64,000 nucleotides of DNA, from assembly GCF_022539505.1 (NCBI RefSeq), contig NC_061513.1, forward strand, positions 176,978,017 to 177,042,016, written 5' to 3'. A program made the translations under genes and the position numbers. This DNA comes from Lolium rigidum. Lineage: Eukaryota > Streptophyta > Magnoliopsida > Poales > Poaceae. Position 1 is the first letter of the stretch. Every line of letters starts with the position of its first letter. The notes under the pieces are model-generated. The model was not told the origin of the DNA. It made no database searches and was given only the letters and a program-made list of their open reading frames with translations. Of the stretch, positions 29,386 through 41,773 are shown piece after piece.

Positions 29386-31961
29386 ACTCCCCCCAAGCTT
29401 AGCTTATTGTTTGTCCTCAAGCAATTCAGTTAACAACTGAGTGCGATAAAAGAACTTTCACGAACATATTTGTTCATATGATGTAAATATTCTCATGATA
29501 TGGACGAGTACTTGGGCAATTCATAATAAGATAAATGCAAATAAATTCATCTAATAGTTATGTCAATCATGCAAAAGATACCAACAAACTAATAATAAGC
29601 ATCATGAATCATATCTATCAGCAGGATTGCAATGTTCATAAAAAGATATGATAAAGTGGTATCTCGCTTGCCTGTATTTGTACGGCAAAACATAAATGCC
29701 CAGGCACCTCTGAGTTTCATGGAAAGACTAGAAGTAAAGATTATCAAAGATAAAAGCATCAAAGTTATACCACAGTTAACCATATTCTGGGACAAGCATA
29801 TTACACTAAGAATGATAATTATGCTCTCAAGAAGGTGCTCAAAGGAAGGATGGTGACTCAACATAAAAGTAAAAGATTGACCCTTCGCAGAGGGAAGCAG
29901 GGATTAACATGTGCTAGAGCTTTCATTTTTAAAACAGAAGTAAAAAAAAATTGAGAGGTGTTTGTTGTTGTCAACGAATGGTAGTGGGCACTCTAACTAC
30001 CTCGTCAACCAGACTTCCAAGAGCGGCTCCCTTGAAGGACGTTATCTCTACCAGCAAGGTAAATCATCCCTCTTCTCTTTTGTTTACACATGTACTTTAG
30101 TTTCATTATGGATGACACTCCTCCCAACCTTTGCTTACACAAGCCATGGCTAACCGAATCCTCGGGTGCCTTCCAACATTCACATACCATGGAGGAGTGT
30201 CTATTGCAAAATTAAGTTGCTTACTGATAAATCAGGGCAAAACATGTGAAGAGAATTATTAATGAAAGATAATTAATTGGGGCTGGGCACCCCGTTGCTA
30301 GCTATTTTTGCAAAATTATTGGATAAGCGGATGTGCCACTAGTCCATTGGTGAAAGTCTGTCAGGAGTAAATGACAAGGTTGAAAGATAAAACACCACAT
30401 ACTTCCTCATGAGCTATAAAACATTGACACAAATTGAGAAGTACTTTGAAGGTTTTAAACGTAGCACATGAAAATTTACTTGGAATGGTTTGAAATACCA
30501 TGCATAGGTATTTATGGTGGACACTTTGGAATAACTTGGTTTTCAGGGATTTCGAAGCACGAGCAGCATCCCCGCTCAGTACAAGTGAAGGCTAGCAATA
30601 GACTGGGAAGCGACAATCAAGAGAGCAATAACCGTCATAATCATGCTTGCGACAAAATAAAATTAACGGAGGTATAAAAGTGATACAAGAACTCTGAAGC
30701 AAAGTAAATCATCGAGACTTAATTGACTTTTGTTTTTCAGTCATATGCATGCGTGAGCATGTGCCAAGTAAATTTCAAATGAATCATTCAAAGGAGGACA
30801 CCACAATATCATACCTATCTATGAATAAAATAATGCAACCAAATATTTATGACATGCTACTCATATTAATAAATTGGAGCTAAACATGAGAGATCATGAA
30901 CTACTAGACTTTCATTAAATGACATATACCTCACATGAACCAACTAAGCATGCTCACATGAATGAGTATATGTACAAAAATGAAAACAAATAGACTTCAT
31001 ACCAGCCTCTCACCACAGTTGAGTTGTCGTAGATCGTCATTATTGCCTTTCACTTGTGTGGCTTCAATAATATGGAATGAAAACCAAGCTCCAACCACCG
31101 GAGACCGCTGAACTCCATGGTAAACTTTACAAAACCGAAGAAGAACAACAAATATTTTTGGCGTTTTCGATATTAGAGTCACAGAATGAAAGTAAAATCT
31201 TTTTGGATTTTCTCATAGCAAACCAACGATAGTAAATAAACCAAAATAGGAACAAGAAACCAAATAAACAAATGATAAAGAGAAACAACAGAAATATTTT
31301 TTGTATTTTTGTGTTTTAGAAAAGAAACAAAGTAAAAACAAGAGAATGAAAACTAAAAGAGTCACACAAACACAAGGTGGCAGAAATCCGTCAAACTTGA
31401 CAACAGTACAGTAATCATTTTTTCGAAAATCTTCTGCTGTTCAAATCGAAAAGTGCTCAACTAATGAAAGTTAGATAATAACCTGGGGAACATGCAAAAA
31501 AATTGGCTTCACAAAATAACGTTCTGGCTATTTTTAGGAATTTTATTAGTATCAGTCCAGAATCTGTTTTTAGACAGTACTTCCCCAAATATCATCTTCC
31601 TCATATTAGAGGCAACCATCGGCACACAAATGAAATAAAAAAAAGTAAAATTAAAGGTCACTACAGTACTAACACCCTTCAAAAACTAAACTAAAAACCT
31701 ACTGAAATAAAAATAAAAATAACCGAAAGAGAAACAACCAAAAGAAGCGAAACAAGTATGTACAAATATCCGGCAATTGTAATATGCAATGAATGAGTGA
31801 CGCCGGCATACCTCCCCACAAGCTTAGGCTTTTAGCCTAAGTGGAGATCAATCCCACAGTGCCCATGAGGTGGCACTTTAATAGCTGCACAAAAATCATC
31901 AAAGGGCAAGTTGATAGTTTTATTGTAGATTTTATATCGAACCATGGGGTTAGGTTGGGAC
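28027..31961 (-). mobile_element. Athila element A, 3' portion
   Basis: Minus-strand Gypsy/Athila element. Its 3' LTR is 28027-29385, the polypurine tract (AAGCTTGGGGGGAGT on the minus strand) is at 29386-29400, and the internal 3' region runs to 31961, where element B is inserted. The interior is AT-rich and non-coding; the stretch near 29880-29925 is homologous to the region around 48390-48440 of element B in reverse. A perfect 8-bp hairpin CTTAGGCT/AGCCTAAG is at 31823-31841. The gag-pol end is not in the window. Possible TSD: aagat at 28022-28026. Confidence 0.8.
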
Positions 31962-33562
31962 TGATACGTCCCAAACGTATCTATAATTTCTTATGTTCCA
32001 TGCTACTTTTATGATGATACTCACATGTTTTATACACACTTTATATCATTTTTATGCATTTTCCGGCACTAACCTATTGACGAGATGTCGAAGAGCCGAT
32101 TCTTGTTTTCTGTTGTTTTTGGTTTCAGAAATCCTACAAAGGAAATATTCTCGGAATTGGACGAAATCAACGCCCAGGGTCTTATTTTTCCACGAAGCTT
32201 CCAGAAGACCGAAAGGGAAACGAAGTGGGGCGACGGGGCGCCGACACCACAGGGCCACGCGGCTAGGGTGGGCCCCGCGCCGCCCTATGGTGTGGGGCCC
32301 CCGTCAGCCCTCTGACTCCGCCCTTCCGCCTACTTAAATCCTTCGTCGCGAAAACCCTAGTACCGAGAGCCACGATACGGAAAACCTTCCAGAGACGCTG
32401 CCACCGCCAATCCCATCTCGGGGGATTCAGGAGATCGCCTCCGGCACCCTGCCGGAGAGGGGAATCATCTCCCGGAGGTCTCTTCATCACCATGATCGCC
32501 TCCGGATCGATGTGTGAGTAGTTCACCCCTGGACTATGGGTCCATAGCAGTAGCTAGATGGTTATCTTCTCCTCATTATTCTATCATGTTAGATCTTGTG
32601 AGCTGCCTATCATGATCAAGATCATCTATTTGTAATGCTACATGTTGTGTTTGTTGGGATCCGATGAATATGGAATACTATGTCAAGTTGATTATCAATC
32701 TATCATATATGTGTTGTTTATGTTCTTGCATGCTCTCCGTTTCTAGTAGAGGCTCGGCCAAGTTGATACTTGTAACTCCAAGAGGGAGTATTTATGCTCG
32801 ATAGTGGGTTCATGCCTCCATTGAATGCGGGATAGTGACGAGAAAGTTCTAAGGTTGTGGATGAGTTGTTGCCACTAGGGATAAAACATCGATGCTTTGT
32901 CTAAGGATATTTGTGTTGATTACATTACGCACCATACTTAATGCAATTGTCTGTTGTTTGCAACTTAATGCTGGAAGGGGTTCGGATGATAACTCGAAGG
33001 TGGACTTTTTAGGCATAGATTCATGTTGGATAGCGGTCTATGTACTTTGTCGTAATGCCACGATTAAATCTCATAGTACTCATCGTGATATATGTATGTG
33101 CATTGTTATGCCTTCTTTATTTGTCAATTGCCCAACTATAATTTGTTCACCCAACATGCTATTTCTTATCGGAGAGACACCACTAGTGAACTGTGGACCC
33201 CGGTCCATTCTTTACATCTGAAATACAATCTACTTGCAATACTTGTTCTTTCTTGTTCTTCGCAAACAAACATCATCTTCCACACTATACATCTAATCCT
33301 TTGTTTACAGCAAGCCGGTGAGATTGACAACCTCACCGTTACATTGGGGCAAAGTACTTTGATTGTGGTGTGCGAGGTTCCACGTTGGCGCCGGAATCCC
33401 TGGTGTTGCGCCGCACTACACTCCGCCACCAACAACCTTCACGTGTTCCTTGACTCCTACTGGTTCGATAACCTTGGTTTCTTGCGAGGGAAAACTTGCT
33501 GTCTGTGCGCATCACACCTTCCTCTTGGGGTTCCCAACGGACGTGTGTCTTACACGCCATCA
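31962..33562 (+). repeat. 5' LTR of Athila B
   Basis: 1601 bp, TGATACGTCCCAAACG...TACACGCCATCA. It is closely similar to 48911-49850 and to the LTR of C at 51798-53396. Confidence 0.92.
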
Positions 33563-33574
33563 AGCATTTTTTTA

Positions 33575-33592
33575 CGGCGCCGTTGCCGGGGA
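33575..33592 (+). other. Primer-binding site of Athila B (tRNA-Asp type)
   Basis: CGGCGCCGTTGCCGGGGA, one base different at its first position from TGGCGCCGTTGCCGGGGA, the aspartate-tRNA site typical of Athila elements. Confidence 0.85.
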
Positions 33593-33826
33593 GATCAAGA
33601 CACGCTGCAAGGGGAGTCTCCCACATCCAATCTCTTTACTTTGTTTTTCTCTTGCTTTACTTTGCTTTATTTACTGCTTTGTTTGCTATTATATCAAAAA
33701 TACAAAAAAAATAGTTGCTAGATTTACTTTATTTACTGTCTTGTTTGCGCTCTCTATATTAAAAACACAAAAAAATTAGTTACTTGCATTTACTTTATTT
33801 AGTTTGCTTTATTTACTACTACTAAA

Positions 33827-35136
33827 ATGGGTACTGTTGAGAATACTAAGTTGTGTGACTTCACTAGCACAAATAATAATGATTTCCTATGCACACCTAT
33901 TGCTCCACCTGCTACTACAGCAGAATTTTTTGAAATTAAACCTGCTTTACTAAATCTTGTTATGAGAGAGCAATTTTACGGTGTTAGTTCGATGATCTTG
34001 CTTGCCCATCTTAATAATTTTGTTGAACTATGTGAAATGCAGAAGTATAAGGATGTAGATGGTGACATTATAAAATTAAAATTGTTTCCTTTCTCCTTAA
34101 GAGGAAGAGCTAAAGATTGGTTGCTATCTCTGCCTAGAAATAGTATTGATTCATGTACTAAATGTAAAGATGCTTTCATTGGTAGATATTATCCTCCCGC
34201 TAAAATTATATCTTTGAGAAGTAGCATAATGAATTTTAAGCAATTAGATAATGAACATGTTGCTCAAGCATGGGAGAGAATGAAATCTTTGGTAAAGAAT
34301 TGCCCTACCCATGTACTGACTACTTGGATTATCATCCAAAACTTCTATGCAGGATTGAATTTTTCTTCGCGGAACCTATTGGATTCAGCTGCTGGAGGTA
34401 CCTTTATGTCCATTACTTTGGGGGCGGCAACAAAACTTCTTGATGATATGATGATAAATTACTCTGAATGGCACACGGAAAGAGCTCCACAAGGTAAGAA
34501 GGTAAATTCGTTGAAAAAACCTCCTCCTTGAGTGATAAGATTGATGCTATTATGTCTATGCTTGTGAATGGTAGATCTAATGTTGATCCTAATAATGTTC
34601 CTTTAGCTTCATTGGTTGCCCAAGAAGAACATGTTGATCTAAACTTCATTAAAAGTAATAATTTGAACAACAACGCTTATAGTAATAATTCTGGTAACAA
34701 CTATAGGCCATATCCTCCTAATAATGGTAATGGTTATGGTAATTTTTATGGTATATTTGTTTCGCCTAATGAGGAAAAGATATTAGAAATTGAAAAAGCT
34801 ACTAAGAGCTTTATGCAATCACAATATGAGCAAAATCAATTGTTTACTAAAACTATGAATGAACAATCTGCCTTGTTGAAAAATATAGGAAATCAACTTG
34901 TAAATTTAAATATGGAGATTTCTGGTTTGCAAACTAAGCTTTCAAATGCTGAAAACCGAATCTCATACATGTCTGCGTCACAATCTTCTTTAATTAATAA
35001 AATGGGTGCTAAACCTGAAGATAATGATAATAAAATTTTTACTACAGCAAACGCCATCCAAGTTCGAATTAATGAGAATATTAGATTGATGGCTGAATTG
35101 CATGCAGGTGGGAAAGAGAAGAAAACGAAAAACTAG
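33827..35136 (+). pseudogene. gag of Athila B
   Basis: Structural protein of the particle. A 234-codon ORF from ATG 33827 has the Athila Gag core (FEIKPALLNLV, FPFSLRGRAKDWL, FKQLDNEHVAQAWERMK, FYAGLNFSSRNLLD). It stops at 34529-34531, and the protein continues in the next frame (SDKIDAIMSMLVNGRS) to 35136, so one frameshift separates the two parts. The second part has an Asn/Gly/Tyr-rich segment and a Gln/Leu-rich possible coiled coil around 34790-34960. Further short in-frame pieces with stops follow up to 35474. Confidence 0.8.
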
Positions 35137-35474
35137 CTAAAGAGAATAATGTAGCTAAAGTTTGGACTATTACCACCACTAGTAATGTTAATGCTTCACA
35201 TGTTGCTAAACCTCCTACTATCAATAATAAAATAATTGGTGTTGGCAATGATTCTACTCCTAGTGCAAAGCGTGCAAAACTATCTGAAACTGCTGAAATT
35301 GCTGAAACTGCTGAAATTGTTTGTGATAAAACTGCTTAAATTTTTCAAAATATTGGGGACAATGATTCCATTGCTGTAGATCATAATGGTTTAGATTTTG
35401 ATGATTGTCACATCTCTGAAGTTATAAAGCTCTTACAAAAACTTGCTAAAAGTCCCAACGCTAGTGCTATAAAT

Positions 35475-35937
35475 TTGGCCTTTACAAAACATATTACAAA
35501 TGCTCTCATAAAAGCTAGAGAGGAGAAACTAAAACTTGAAACTTCTATTCCTAGGAAGTTAGAAGATGGTTGGGAGCCCATCATTAAGATGGGGGTCAAT
35601 GATTTTGATTGTAATGCTTTATGTGATCTTGGTGCAAGTATTTCTGTTATGCCTAAGAAAATCTATGATATGCTTGACTTGCCACCATTGAAAAATTGTT
35701 ATTTGGATGTTAATCTTGCTGATAATGCTATAAAAAAATCTTTGGGGAGGATTTATAATGTTCGCATTATGGTTAACAATAACCTTGTCCCCGTTGATTT
35801 TGTTGTCTTGGATATTGAATGCAATACATCTTGTCCCATTATATTGGGAAGACCTTTTCTTCGAACTGTTGGTGCTACCATTGATATGAAGGAAGGTAAT
35901 ATTAAATATCAATTTCCTCTCAAGAAAGATATGGAAC
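35475..35937 (+). pseudogene. Aspartic protease region of Athila B, cut by Tat2
   Basis: Retropepsin-like protease that would process the polyprotein. It shows CDLGASISVMPKKIYDML (catalytic DLGAS, the Athila variant of DTGAS) and SCPIILGRPFL, the second conserved motif of the fold. The open frame artificially runs into the Tat2 LTR; the Athila part ends at the TSD GGAAC (35933-35937). After Tat2, at 46212, the coding sense lasts only about 30 codons. Confidence 0.82.
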
Positions 35938-37103
35938 TGTTGCGGTCAGAAACCCACCAGCGAGCAACGACGGGCAACACAGTAGAGTCGGGAGGCTCCC
36001 AGGATTGTGGCTGACCCTGGTCCCTCGGGCGACGGCCCGCAATGCCTTCTGGCACACGCGTCCTGGTGCTTACGAGGGCGTGCCACCTGACCTATACCTG
36101 GTCAGGAAGGTGATGGTTTGCTTCGACTAGTTTCTGCATGGCAAACACGTAAACATTAAATACGAGCCCCGATCGGCTCTTAAGTTGTTACGTGGATCGG
36201 CTCAAAGAGCCGATTGCCCCATGGTTCATGTTAGATTTATAAGGACATGGGGATCATGCTTTATCAATATCAAGCTAAGCTAATCTACGATAGTCTAGGG
36301 TTGTCACCGTATAATCGGAACATCCTATGCGTAATTGAGCCTAGCAGACACGTAAGATGATGGAAAACCAGCCCTAAAGAGGCCTAAAAACCAACGTGAA
36401 GTTGATCCCCGGAACAATCCCTCTAGAGCTTAATAAACCACACCTTACGCACTACTGGATCCTTCAACCCGTTTATAAGGCCTAACCATACGGATATCTA
36501 ACCAATCCTTGAAGGACAAGGAGCAACTATAATGGATTAGATCTACTCAATAATGAACAAGCAAGATGCTGCCCCTACACCTAAAATAGGTGTAAGGGCA
36601 GCTAGATATCGAGGGGTAGCGTAGCTAAATAAGTGCATCGTGAAAGCATTGTGATCAACCCCAAAACACCTAAGATAAGGGTGTTGCTCGCCATCAAAAA
36701 GGCTTCAGCACGAGCAACACCAATAACGAATAAACTGATACTGCCTAGATCGCAAGATACGATCTAGGCAGCATGTTGCTTACCCGGGAGAAACCCTCGA
36801 AACAAGGGGTGGCGATGCGCCTAGATTGATTTGTTGTGAACGTGATCGTCCTCCTTCTCAATAACCCTAGATACATATTTATAGTCCGTAGACTTTCTAA
36901 CTTGGGAATAAACCCAACCGTGTATGAGCTAAACTCTATCTCTTAATTCTAACCGACACGTATCCTACTATATTTACAGATACACGGGCAATCTTGCCCA
37001 AACTTCTTGTACAAGGCCGGTTCGGGAATATCTTCCATGTATATCTTCTAAGCCCATGTAATCATGGCCCATCTCCAGGCTTGGTTAAATTCTGGTGATA
37101 ACA
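35938..37103 (-). repeat. 3' LTR of Tat2
   Basis: 1166 bp, TGTTATCACC...CCGCAACA on the minus strand. TATA box (ACTATAAATA, minus) at about 36874-36884. Conserved hairpins at 36568-36602 and about 36741-36771 lie downstream of it in the transcript. Confidence 0.95.
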
Positions 37104-37120
37104 CATGCCCCCCTGGTTTT
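37104..37120 (-). other. Polypurine tract of Tat2
   Basis: AACCAGGGGGGCATG on the minus strand immediately precedes the 3' LTR. Confidence 0.65.
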
Positions 37121-37385
37121 GGCAATGATAATTTCAAAACCATTCTGTTTTTTCTTCGTAGGGTCACGTCGTGGCAGAGCATAACCGCCGCAGTATCCTT
37201 CATCATGATGCCTTGCCTTCTCAACTTCTCCGCACGATTTGACAGTTCTTTGGCACCACTTCCTCGGAAACTGCTGTAACATTAACTCTCCCCATATCCC
37301 TTTACTTAACCGCGTCGAGCGGTTCGCCTCTTCATCCTCTTGCTCCGTACTAGCCATCGGCAAAAAACCCCCTTCCTCTGTAGCC

Positions 37386-37853
37386 ATGTCTTCTTCCTCC
37401 TCCTCCTCCTCGGCCTCATCAGGTCTCTCCTACGTATCTTCTCCCTCTCGTGAGCCGACGCCAGAGTGGGGCTCGTTGGCGGCGCACGACATCCTCGCCC
37501 CAACGACGTGGGACAAGGAGGATCGCGATTCCTCCGTCTGGTCCGAGGATGACAAGTCCTTGACCGACGGAGAAGACAACCTCCAATTCCTCGTCGACGG
37601 GGAGGAGGAGGCGGAGAGCGAGGACGACCGCTTCTCCTGGGACGACTTCACCTCCTCCGACGAGGAGGAGGAAGAGGAGGACGACACCTCCTCCGACGAA
37701 TATCCGCCGGCAAAGCGCTTCCGCGCTGGGTCGGACGACGACGACGAGGAGGACGAGGCTCCCGTAGAGGGCTACGGGAGCAGCGACGAAGAGCCCGCCA
37801 GCAGCTGCGCCGGCGGCAGCGATGACGACGACGAGGGCAGCAACGGCCCGTAG
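37386..37853 (+). CDS. Antisense acidic ORF of Tat2 (unknown function)
   Basis: 155 codons from ATG 37386 (agccATGtct) to TAG 37851-37853, intact. A poly-Ser N-terminus is followed by SREPTPEWG, then WSEDDKSLTDGE and DDRFSWDDFTSSDEEEEEEDD, and a highly acidic Asp/Glu/Ser tail with one short basic patch (PAKRFRAG). It is homologous to 7583-8086 of E1 and lies in the same place, opposite to gag-pol beside the 3' LTR. The 5' flank shares TTCCTCGGAAACTGCTGT with E1, and the 3' flank shares a TATTAATGAAGAA poly(A)-like motif near 37950. No known domain recognised. Its conservation between two LTR families suggests it is or was a real protein; the role is unknown. Confidence 0.68.
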   Translation: MSSSSSSSSASSGLSYVSSPSREPTPEWGSLAAHDILAPTTWDKEDRDSSVWSEDDKSLTDGEDNLQFLVDGEEEAESEDDRFSWDDFTSSDEEEEEEDDTSSDEYPPAKRFRAGSDDDDEEDEAPVEGYGSSDEEPASSCAGGSDDDDEGSNGP

Positions 37854-38291
37854 ATTAGGGACTACTAGCATAGGACTAGTAGTAGTAGTAATCGGCTTTT
37901 GTTCTTTCTTCCTTGAGCGATCGGCTCTTTTCTGTAAAAGCCCTTTTATTAATGAAGAAAATATTTCTCAGCCGATTTTGCCTTCATACCAATTTTGCCG
38001 ATTGTCAACGCAAGTCAACACGCAAAGAACCGATAGCAGCGTATCGGTCTTTCACTATCAAACGCCCATAAGGCCAAACTCAATCGCCAAATTAGACAGG
38101 TTCAAGCAAACATTCCTCAAATCCAGACGGTAACTTGATACCTGATCATGATACTTTGTACCCCTAAAGTCGATGGCTGTGCATCGGCTGTTTTGTTCTC
38201 AAGTCGATGTCCGTGCATCGGCTGTACTTAGCATCCTGTTGCTTCATACATATTTTTTTTTACTGGCCGATTTAAAATCGGCCCCCGTATT
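37854..38291. other. Tat2 spacer between antisense ORF and integrase
   Basis: Convergent spacer with many GCCGAT/ATCGGC motifs and a pair of units AGTCGATG...GCATCGGCTG at about 38167-38225, also present in E1. GGCCGATTTAAAATCGGCC at 38265-38283 is a near-perfect inverted repeat. Confidence 0.6.
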
Positions 38292-39500
38292 TCACTGCCC
38301 ATCATCCCACATACTTGGGAAATACTTCTTGAGATGCTGGCCATTGACGGTCACTGGGAACTTCACACCATCCAACTGTTCGAGCATATATGCATTGCCC
38401 TTCAGGACCTGGTCAACCCTGTACGGCCCGTGCCAATTTGGAGACCATTTCCAATCGCCTTGTCCTTAGTCCCCAACGGCAACACAACTTCCCATACCAG
38501 ATCACCAACGTGGAACTCCTTTGGCTTCACCTTCTTATTATATGCACGAGCCACCTTGGCCTTGTTCTCCTTAATTTTCTCAAGTGACCAAAGTCTAAGT
38601 TCCGTCAGATCCTCAACGCTATCACTCATCAGGGCTGCATACTCTTCAGTCGTTAAGTCATTCTGAAACGTGACGCGTTTCGACCCAGTTGTGATCTCCC
38701 AGGGTAACACGGCTTCTTGTCCATAGACCAGATGGTACGGCGAGGTTTTTACCGCTCCATGACATGACATGCGATAAGCCCATAAAGCCTCCGACAAAAC
38801 CTCGTGCCAACGCCTAGGGTACTCGTCGATCTTTCTCTTAATCAGCTTGATAAGGCTTTTGTTGGACGCTTCAGCCTTCCCATTTGCCTGAGCATAGTAT
38901 GGGGATGATCGGATCAACTTAATTCCCATGCTCTCGCAGAAATCTCTGAACTCGCGTGAGACGAAAACCGAACCTCCATCGGTCGTGATGGTCTGGGGAA
39001 TCCCAAATCTATGGATGACATGCTCTTTCACGAAACTGATGACGTCCTTCGATGCCACAGACTTCATAGGGACAGCCTCCACCCATTTAGTGAAATAATA
39101 TGTAATGGCCAAGATCCACTCGTGGCCTTTGCTCGATGCAGGATGGATTTTGCCGATCATGTCCATGCCCCATCCTCGAAATGGCCAAGGCTTGATGATG
39201 GGGTTCATTGCTGATGCGGGTACCATCTGAATGCTCCCAAACTTCGACATGCTTGACACCCTTTATAGTAATTGAAACAGTCCTCAAGCATGGTGGGCCA
39301 ATAAAACCACGATCGCACGATCAACCACTTCATCTTATGAGCCGATTGATGAGTTCCACAGGCGCCTTCATGTACCTCGTGTAAGAGCCGATTTGCCTCG
39401 AGCTGTTCCCAAACATTTGAGAAGTAATCCTTCCAAGGTTCTATAGAACATGTCATCTCCAATAAGGACATACTTCATGGCTTTGTACCTTATCCGTTTA
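38292..39500 (-). pseudogene. Integrase of Tat2
   Basis: Inserts the cDNA into the chromosome. The zinc-binding HHCC part (HEGACGTHQ...GCQAC) is at about 39410-39220 in one frame. The catalytic core is in the 285-codon ORF 38402-39259, with Asp33 (WGMDMIGK), Asp94 (TTDGGSVF) and Glu130 (GKAEASNKS), exactly the D,D-35-E spacing. The C-terminal part VARAYNKKVKPKEFHVGDLVW is followed by a frameshift near 38440; the true end, in another frame, is the TGA at 38292-38294. The core residues are intact, but the gene is broken by at least two frameshifts. Confidence 0.88.
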
Positions 39501-39600
39501 GGTGCCCCGAGCCGGATCTTTCAAGTAATTGAAGATATCGGCTCTCCAATCGTCCGGCTCCATGAAATGTATCCGGACATCGGCTCCTTCCACTGTCTCC

Positions 39601-39990
39601 TTATAGCTCGATGCCATCCGTGCGAGATCGTTCGCCTCCGTATTCTGCGACCTCGGGACCCGAGTTGAAGTTTATGTACCTAAGCCGTGTCATCGGCTCG
39701 CGGCAATGCATCCATAACGGGAAGAGCGACTCGCTCTCACACTTGTATTCGTCCGTGAGCTGGGAGATCACCAACTTTGAGTCTCCAAAGAGCTCCACTG
39801 CTTACCGCTCCGGCTTCAATTAGCAACTCCATCCCCTTACGTATCGCTTCATACTCAACAACATTATTGGTGCAAGGGGTAGATAGCTCGATGGAGAAGG
39901 TGTAGGTTGCCCCCAGGGCGACACGAGTAGGATGCCGATGCCGCAACCATCATCGCAAAGCTGACCCATCGAAGAACATGGCCCATGCAC
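39601..39990 (-). pseudogene. Second RNase H-like region of Tat2
   Basis: Two overlapping frames give GATYTFSIELSTPCTNNVVEYEAIRKGMEL and ELFGDSKLVISQLTDEYK, the conserved beta-strand, Glu-containing helix and Asp motif of an RNase H fold. A second, plant-type RNase H after the polymerase is a known feature of the Tat/Ogre lineage and supports the classification. Frameshifted. Confidence 0.75.
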
Positions 39991-41687
39991 GTATAGACGA
40001 GTGCTGCTATACTAGTGTTGATTCGTTCGGCGATTAGATCCGCCAAGGCCTGTCCTTTGATCGCTTTCGCGAGTTGATATCGGAGATCTAATTCCGATAA
40101 CGCAAACATCCATTTACCGAGTCGGCCTTTCAAAACAGGAGCCGACGGCATGTGCTTGATGACGTCGATTTGCGGATAATGACGATTTACTGCCGTCGGA
40201 AAGATGTGATGAAGCTTGGTGCAGGTAAAAAATAGGCAGAGGCACAACTTCTCGATCTCCGGGTACCTCGTCTCTGCATCCAACATCCTTCTGCTGAGGT
40301 AGAAAGCAACTCTCTCCATGCCATCATAGATTTGCACTACCACTGAGGCGATAGAAGTATCGGCTAATGACAGGTAAATATAAAATGGCCTGTCTTGCTG
40401 GGGCGGAACCAACACGGGCGGCTTCGTTAGATACTCTTTAATCTCATCAAACGCTCGCTGTTGCTCTGCCCCCCAGTGAAACTCCTCATCAGGTTTGATT
40501 TTTACCAATCCCATGAACGGCTCAATTCGTCCTGACAGATTAGAGATAAACCTTCTGACGAAATTGATTTTGCCGATGAGACTTTGGAGTTCCTTCTTGG
40601 TCGTCGGTGGCTTCATTGTTCGTACTACCTCTTGACTTTTCAGGCCGATCTCAATTGCACGTTCATGAACTAGGAAGCCCAGGAATTGACCGGCCGTCAC
40701 ACCAAAAGCACACTTCTTTGGATTCATTCTAAGTCCGAACTTTCTAGTTCGGTCCAAGATGCGTCGCAAATCCTCCAGGTGTCCTTCCACTGAGACAGAC
40801 TTGACCACCACGTCATCGATGTAGATTTCCACCAACTTGCCGATCAGATCATGAAAGATGTAATTCATGGCTCGTTGGTACGTTGCACCGGCATTCTTCA
40901 GCCCAAATGTCATGACCACATACTCGAACAAGCCCACCGAACCTGGTACTCTGAAAGCCGTCTTGTGTATATCCTCTGGAGCCATGAAATTCTGATTGTA
41001 ACCGGCATTTCCATCCATGAAGCTTAAAACCTTATGACCAGCTGCTGCATTGATCAATGTTTCAGCTACCGGCATAGGGTACTCATCCTTCGGAGTGGCT
41101 CTGTTGAGATCGCGAAAATCTATGGCGACGCGCCATCGGCCGTCCTTCTTCTCCACAGGTACGATACTAGATATCCACTCAGCATACCTGCATGGCCTGA
41201 TGAACCCGGCGCTCAACATCTTCTCAATCTCCTTCTTGACTTCTTCTAGAATTTCGGCCTTCATCTGCCGTGCTCGTTGCTGGAACGGCCGAAATCCTTT
41301 CTTGAGAGGTAGCCGATGCTCGATGATGCTCCTGTCTAGCCCGGGCATCTCTGTATAATCCCAGGCAAAACAATCTGGGTATTCTTTCAACAAAGCTATC
41401 ATCAGGCCCCTCAGATGCGGGTCTAACTTTTTGCTGATAAATGTTGGTCGTGGCTTATCCCCAGGACCAATGTCGATTTCTTCTAGCTCATCAGCTGACG
41501 TAAACCCATACCCTAGCTTTACGTCGCCTGTTAGATCGACGTTGAACACAGGTAGAACGTATGGCGAGGATAATTTTGGCCGATTGCTGGAATCGGCCTC
41601 CATGTTGATTGAGTTGCTCAATGAAGGTTTACAACTTGCATGCGCTCCCTTACAGGAGGGAGTCTTCCTACCATGACTACGTGACAT
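39864..41687 (-). pseudogene. Reverse transcriptase and RNase H of Tat2
   Basis: A 607-codon open frame. Reverse transcriptase motifs: VEKKDGRWRVAIDFRDLNRATPKD (about 178-201, with a catalytic Asp), LSFMDGNAGYNQ (221-232), FGLKNAGATYQRAMN (261-275) and the active-site YIDD at 289-292, followed by LGFLVHERAIEIG and the thumb/connection. The first RNase H region follows (FYIYLSLADTSIASVVV, FYLSRRMLDAETRY). Coding sense fades after about 40000 where the frame is lost, and the second RNase H continues in other frames. The open frame starts after stops at 41688-41773, so it is separated from protease. Active-site residues are all present. Confidence 0.9.
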
Positions 41688-41773
41688 GTTTGAGGTGAGA
41701 TCCTTGCTTTTTATTTTTTGGGGCCGATCGCAGGGATCGGCCTTGCCACGTCTGTCGATGGATGTTGCTCTTG

